A stretch of DNA of 64,000 nt, taken from contig JACPSW010000033.1 in the NCBI GenBank assembly GCA_016193045.1, positions 43,020 to 107,019 of the forward strand. The letters run 5' to 3'. This document shows, one piece after another, positions 61,108 through 64,000 of this stretch (positions are counted from its first letter, which is position 1; each line of letters opens with the position of its first letter). This stretch comes from Candidatus Rokuibacteriota bacterium. Its GTDB lineage: Bacteria; Methylomirabilota; Methylomirabilia; Rokubacteriales; CSP1-6. Under the pieces are notes generated by a model that saw only the letters and a program-made list of their open reading frames with translations, ran no database searches and was not told where the DNA came from. The translations under genes were made by a program, and so were the position numbers.

Positions 61108-62553
61108 CTAGGGTGCGGGCTGGGAGGCGGGCGCCTCCTGGCCCAGGGGTGGCCGGCGGGTATGCCAGTCGGTGACCCGCTGGTAGGCGTCGGCCACGCG
61201 CAGCACCGTCGCCTCGTCGAACGGGCGCCCGACGATCTGCATCCCCATGGGCAGGCCCGCCACCGTGAACCCGCACGGCACCGTGCACGCCGGGTGCCCG
61301 GAGAGGTTGAACGGCCGGGTCAACCGGATCAGGCTTCCCCGCACGTCATGCCGCTCGCCCTCGACGACGACCTCTGCTTGCCCCACCGGCGGCGCCACGA
61401 TGGGGGTCGCCGGCGCGATGAGCACGTCGAGCTTCGCCAGGAGCGCGTCCACCTCGTTGCGGATGAGGTGGCGCGCCTGCTGGGCCTTGACGTACTGCGT
61501 GGCGGACACGAACGCCCCGAGCCGCAGCCGATCGCGCACGTCGGCGCCGTAGTCGCCGGGGCGCGTCCGCATCCACTCGTCGTGGTACGCGAGCGCCTCG
61601 GCCGCCACGATGGCGAACGAGGCGCCCGAGACGTGGGGGGCGCTCCCCAGCGCGACCTCCTGCACCCCGGCCCCCTGCTCTTCCAGGCGCTTGACGGCCC
61701 CTTCCACGGCCTGGCGAAGGACCATCCCGGCCGACTCGAGAAAGAAGGGGCGGAGCAGTCCCACCCGCAGGCCCTTGATCTCGCCCGTGAGCGCGGCCCG
61801 ATAATCCGGAACCGGCAGCACGCTCGTGGTGGGATCGCGCGGGTCGTACCCGGACATGGCCCCCAGCAGGAGCGCCGCGTCGGCCGCCGTGCGCGTCATG
61901 GGGCCGACGTGGTCCATGGACCAGGCCAGCGGCAGGACACCGGCGCGGCTCGCCCGGCCGTAGGTGGGCTTGAGCCCCGTGATCCCACAGAGGGCGGCCG
62001 GGATGCGGATCGAGCCGCCCGTGTCCGATCCCAGCGCTGCGGCGCAGAGGCCCGCGGCCACGGCCACGCCTGACCCCGATGACGAGCCACCGGCGATCCG
62101 GTGGGTGTGGGCGTCCCAGGGGTTCCAGGCGTTCCCGTAGTGGGCGTTGAGCCCCTCCGGCCCGTAGGCGAACTCGTGCATGTTGAGCTTGCCCAGCACG
62201 ATGGCCCCCGCTTCCTTCAGCCGCGCCACCACCGTGGCGTCGTCCTCGGGAATCCAGTCGGCGAGGATCTTCGATCCGCCGGTCGTCCGCGTCCCCTTGG
62301 TGGCGAACAGATCCTTGAGGCCGATGGGGACGCCGCAGAGCGGTCCCATGGCCTGCCCGCCCATGACGGCGGCCTCGGCGCTCTTCGCGGCGGCCAGGGC
62401 ATCGTCCCGGCACACGGTGAGGAAGGCCTTGAGTCTGCCGTCCAGCGCTTCGATGCGATCCAGGTAGGCCTGGACGACCTCCACGGGCGAAACCTCCTTG
62501 CCCGCGATGAGCCGGACGAGCTCCGAGAGGGGCTTCCAGACGAGTTCCGTCAC
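61108..62553 (-). CDS. Amidase-signature enzyme (GatA/AtzE-like)
   Basis: 481 residues. The Ser-cisSer-Lys triad is visible: Lys in PIGLKDLFATKG, the cis-Ser in GGSSSGSG, and the nucleophile Ser in SDTGGSIRIPA. It could be GatA of the amidotransferase GatCAB, but there is no gatB here and the small partner upstream is short, so an AtzE-like hydrolase of an amide or urea derivative is as likely. Its TAG stop lies in the target duplication of MITE copy 3. Confidence 0.85.
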   Translation of the reverse strand: MTELVWKPLSELVRLIAGKEVSPVEVVQAYLDRIEALDGRLKAFLTVCRDDALAAAKSAEAAVMGGQAMGPLCGVPIGLKDLFATKGTRTTGGSKILADWIPEDDATVVARLKEAGAIVLGKLNMHEFAYGPEGLNAHYGNAWNPWDAHTHRIAGGSSSGSGVAVAAGLCAAALGSDTGGSIRIPAALCGITGLKPTYGRASRAGVLPLAWSMDHVGPMTRTAADAALLLGAMSGYDPRDPTTSVLPVPDYRAALTGEIKGLRVGLLRPFFLESAGMVLRQAVEGAVKRLEEQGAGVQEVALGSAPHVSGASFAIVAAEALAYHDEWMRTRPGDYGADVRDRLRLGAFVSATQYVKAQQARHLIRNEVDALLAKLDVLIAPATPIVAPPVGQAEVVVEGERHDVRGSLIRLTRPFNLSGHPACTVPCGFTVAGLPMGMQIVGRPFDEATVLRVADAYQRVTDWHTRRPPLGQEAPASQPAP

Positions 62554-62562
62554 GACCGTCCC

Positions 62563-62742
62563 CTAGACAATGCGGTAGTGCAGAGCCGGCTCCACATCGC
62601 GGAGCGCGAGAGCGTCCAATCGCTCCACCATTTCCAGGCTCCTCTCCACCTGCGGGAGGAGCGCTTCGAGCTCCTCGTCGGGCCAGTCGTAGCCGAGCAG
62701 AGCCGCCATCCGCCTCAGGGTCTTCGCGCTCACACCCTCCAT
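62563..62742 (-). CDS. GatC/AtzG-like small subunit
   Basis: 59 residues on the minus strand, starting MEGVSAKTLRRMAALLGYDW and ending ALRDVEPALHYRIV. The pattern of an N-terminal helix, the L..QVERSLEMVERLDAL helix and a VEP...H end is that of GatC/AtzG, small proteins that wrap around the amidase and stabilise it. It lies 9 bases before the amidase start. The RBS is weak. Confidence 0.65.
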   Translation of the reverse strand: MEGVSAKTLRRMAALLGYDWPDEELEALLPQVERSLEMVERLDALALRDVEPALHYRIV

Positions 62743-62789
62743 GCCGAGAGAGGATAGCCGGTGCCCCCCTCCGGGTCAAGAAATGAGAA

Positions 62790-62817
62790 TTGACAGGACA
62801 GGGGAGGAATGGATAAT
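62790..62817 (+). promoter_or_regulatory. Promoter for the lipoprotein-dioxygenase operon
   Basis: TTGACA (62790-62795), 16 bases, GATAAT (62812-62817). Confidence 0.6.
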
Positions 62818-62847
62818 GGAGCAACCCCGACGCGAGGAGGACCCTCC

Positions 62848-62886
62848 ATGGCGAGAGCCTTCGTGACCCAGCGCCGCCAGTTCTGA
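62848..62886 (+). CDS. 12-codon leader ORF coupled to the lipoprotein gene
   Basis: MARAFVTQRRQF, preceded by GAGGAGG. Its TGA shares a base with the ATG of the next gene (TGATG). The lipoprotein ATG has no RBS of its own, so its translation probably depends on ribosomes finishing this leader. It may be an upstream regulatory ORF or simply a ribosome-loading device. Confidence 0.5.
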   Translation: MARAFVTQRRQF

Positions 62887-63317
62887 TGTCCCGACCCACC
62901 TGGGCGCTCCTCCTCGTCCTCCTCACGCTCGCGGGGTGCGGGGCCGGCGACAAGGAGGCAAGGGCCCGGGCGGCGGCGGAGGGATATCTTCAGGCCCTGA
63001 AGGACAAGGATCCCGACCGCGCCATGACATTCTTCGCCAGGACGTACTTCGAGACGCGGCCCCCCGCGGGCTGGAAAGCCGACCTCCGGCTCATCATGGC
63101 GCGGCTCGGCACGCTGCAGGCTTACTCCCTCAAGAACTGGCGCTGGCGCACCGGCTTCGTCCCGCCCGATAGCGGCACCCACGTCACCCTCGAGTACGAA
63201 GTCAAGTACACCAAGCACACGGCCACCGAGACCTTCACCGTCTACAAACCGTTGGCCCGCGGCGAGTACCAGATCGTCGGCCACAAGATCGTCTCGAGAG
63301 GATTCGCGCTCGAATGA
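62886..63317 (+). CDS. Putative lipoprotein of unknown function
   Basis: 143 residues. Signal peptide and lipobox at WALLLVLLTLAGC (Cys18 or nearby). The mature part (AEGYLQALKDKDPDRAMTFFA...LEYEVKYTKHTATETFTVYK...YQIVGHKI) resembles small NTF2-like or DUF4019-like exported proteins. Its ATG shares a base with the leader ORF stop. It lies upstream of the extradiol dioxygenase with a 22-base gap. Confidence 0.75.
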   Translation: MSRPTWALLLVLLTLAGCGAGDKEARARAAAEGYLQALKDKDPDRAMTFFARTYFETRPPAGWKADLRLIMARLGTLQAYSLKNWRWRTGFVPPDSGTHVTLEYEVKYTKHTATETFTVYKPLARGEYQIVGHKIVSRGFALE

Positions 63318-63339
63318 CTTCATCCAGAGGAGGCCGCCT

Positions 63340-64000
63340 ATGGGCGTGATCGTCGCGGCGGGGCTGCTGAGCCACGTGCCGAGCATCATGCTGCCGGAAG
63401 CCGAGCGAAGGCGGCGCTACGCCGGTCGCGATACCTCGTTTCCCCAGGCGCTCGGGGCGATCTATCGTGAGCGCGTTCAGCCGGCCACGTTCGACACCTT
63501 CATCATCTTCGACACCCACTGGTTCACGACCCGCGGGTTCGTCGTGAACACCCAGGAGCATCTCACCGGCATCTACACCTCAGACGAGCTCCCCGGCACG
63601 CTCCACGACATGGCCTTCGACTACCGCGGCGACAAGATGCTCGGCGAAGCGATCGTCGACGAGGCCCAGAAGATCGGGCTTCGCTGTGAGGGGGCGGATT
63701 ATCAGGGGATGGCGCTGCACTACCCGACCCTGAACCTCATGCATCACCTGAACCCTCGGCAGCAGCACCGGGTGCTTTCCGTCGGCGTATGCCAGACAGC
63801 CTCCCATGAGCGCAATCTCGAGGTCGGCCTCGCCATCGGGCGCGCCATCCAGCAGGCCGATCGCCGCGTCGTGATCCTGGCCGCGGGCGGACTGTCACAC
63901 CGGTTCTGGTCGTACGACGACATGGCCGCCCACAGCAGCCCCGATCCGGCGCATATCTCCAAAGAGGCCAATCGCGCGTACGACGAGAAGATCATCGCCC
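63340..64000 (+). CDS. hpaD: Class III extradiol ring-cleavage dioxygenase (HpaD-like), 5' part
   Basis: 220 codons are visible; the gene runs past the window edge. Motifs of the LigB-type homoprotocatechuate 2,3-dioxygenase are present: GLLSHVPSIM (iron-ligand His), IIFDTHWF (iron-ligand His), GIYTSDELPG, DMAFDYRGD, and LAAGGLSHRFW (catalytic His). It cleaves a catecholic ring, most likely 3,4-dihydroxyphenylacetate or a similar catechol, using Fe(II). The ATG at 63340 follows AGAGGAGG. The remaining iron-ligand Glu lies beyond the window. Confidence 0.85.
   Translation, partial: MGVIVAAGLLSHVPSIMLPEAERRRRYAGRDTSFPQALGAIYRERVQPATFDTFIIFDTHWFTTRGFVVNTQEHLTGIYTSDELPGTLHDMAFDYRGDKMLGEAIVDEAQKIGLRCEGADYQGMALHYPTLNLMHHLNPRQQHRVLSVGVCQTASHERNLEVGLAIGRAIQQADRRVVILAAGGLSHRFWSYDDMAAHSSPDPAHISKEANRAYDEKIIA

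Overview
The window is a gene-dense, GC-rich bacterial chromosome segment. Nearly all coding is on the minus strand; short plus-strand islands lie at 16.4-17.2, 25.0-25.3, 56.5-59.9 and 62.8-64.0 kb. An alternative complex III respiratory operon, a PTOX-like alternative oxidase, an NrfD-type formate dehydrogenase, an oxalate-oxidoreductase-like enzyme and an ilv-psd-pssA-leu-asd-truA operon together suggest Candidatus Rokubacteria/Methylomirabilota or a similar deep-branching soil or sediment lineage. This is an inference from gene content and base composition; there is no rRNA or marker tree in the window.

Layout. 0-0.05 kb: probable start of moeA (partial). 0.4-7.7 kb: actABCDEF (alternative complex III, quinol:cytochrome c oxidoreductase). 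7.8-16.3 kb: heme synthesis (hemX/ccsA-hemA-hemC-hemD-hemB ... hemL) interleaved with a cysteine module (Rrf2/CymR-like regulator, cysK, sulfur carrier cysO, JAMM protease mec). 16.4-17.2 kb: an SDR dehydrogenase. 17.2-24.5 kb: fdhE, fdhD, a diiron alternative oxidase and fdhA-fdhB-nrfD. 25.3-38.2 kb: branched-chain amino acid and phospholipid synthesis (ilvB-ilvN-ilvC-psd-pssA-leuA-leuC-leuD-leuB-asd-truA) preceded by a DapA-family aldolase. 38.2-40.9 kb: ppdK, broken by a 16-bp tandem duplication. 41.0-41.2 kb: a candidate stand-alone structured small RNA. 41.3-50.8 kb: one long operon with a three-subunit 2-oxoacid-type oxidoreductase bearing oxalate oxidoreductase residues, a TctABC transporter, an ion-transporter-superfamily permease, a FadR-type GntR regulator and a UspA protein. 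50.9-56.4 kb: SIS isomerase, pdxT, pdxS, a trans-sulfuration PLP enzyme and a PdxR/MocR regulator. 56.5-59.9 kb (+): a caspase-fold-like protein and an ABC-2 exporter. 59.9-62.7 kb: Smr protein, PCP-reductase-domain protein (possible selenoprotein), amidase and GatC/AtzG-like partner. 62.8-64 kb (+): lipoprotein and the 5' part of a class III extradiol dioxygenase.

How it fits together. Formate oxidation can feed the quinone pool, which can drain through alternative complex III or directly to oxygen through the alternative oxidase. The 41-51 kb operon looks like uptake and oxidation of a small dicarboxylate, best guess oxalate, giving CO2 and low-potential electrons; a FadR-type palindrome sits on its promoter and the last-but-one gene encodes a FadR-type regulator. 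Heme synthesis supplies the multiheme cytochrome ActA.

Non-coding structure is rich. There is a family of three MITE-like elements with CTAR target duplications (two full 211-bp copies inside operons, one 126-bp internally deleted copy), a different inverted-repeat element between leuC and leuD, and a three-copy stem-loop family whose arms covary while the loop is conserved. I saw no rRNA, tRNA, CRISPR array, prophage or integrase.
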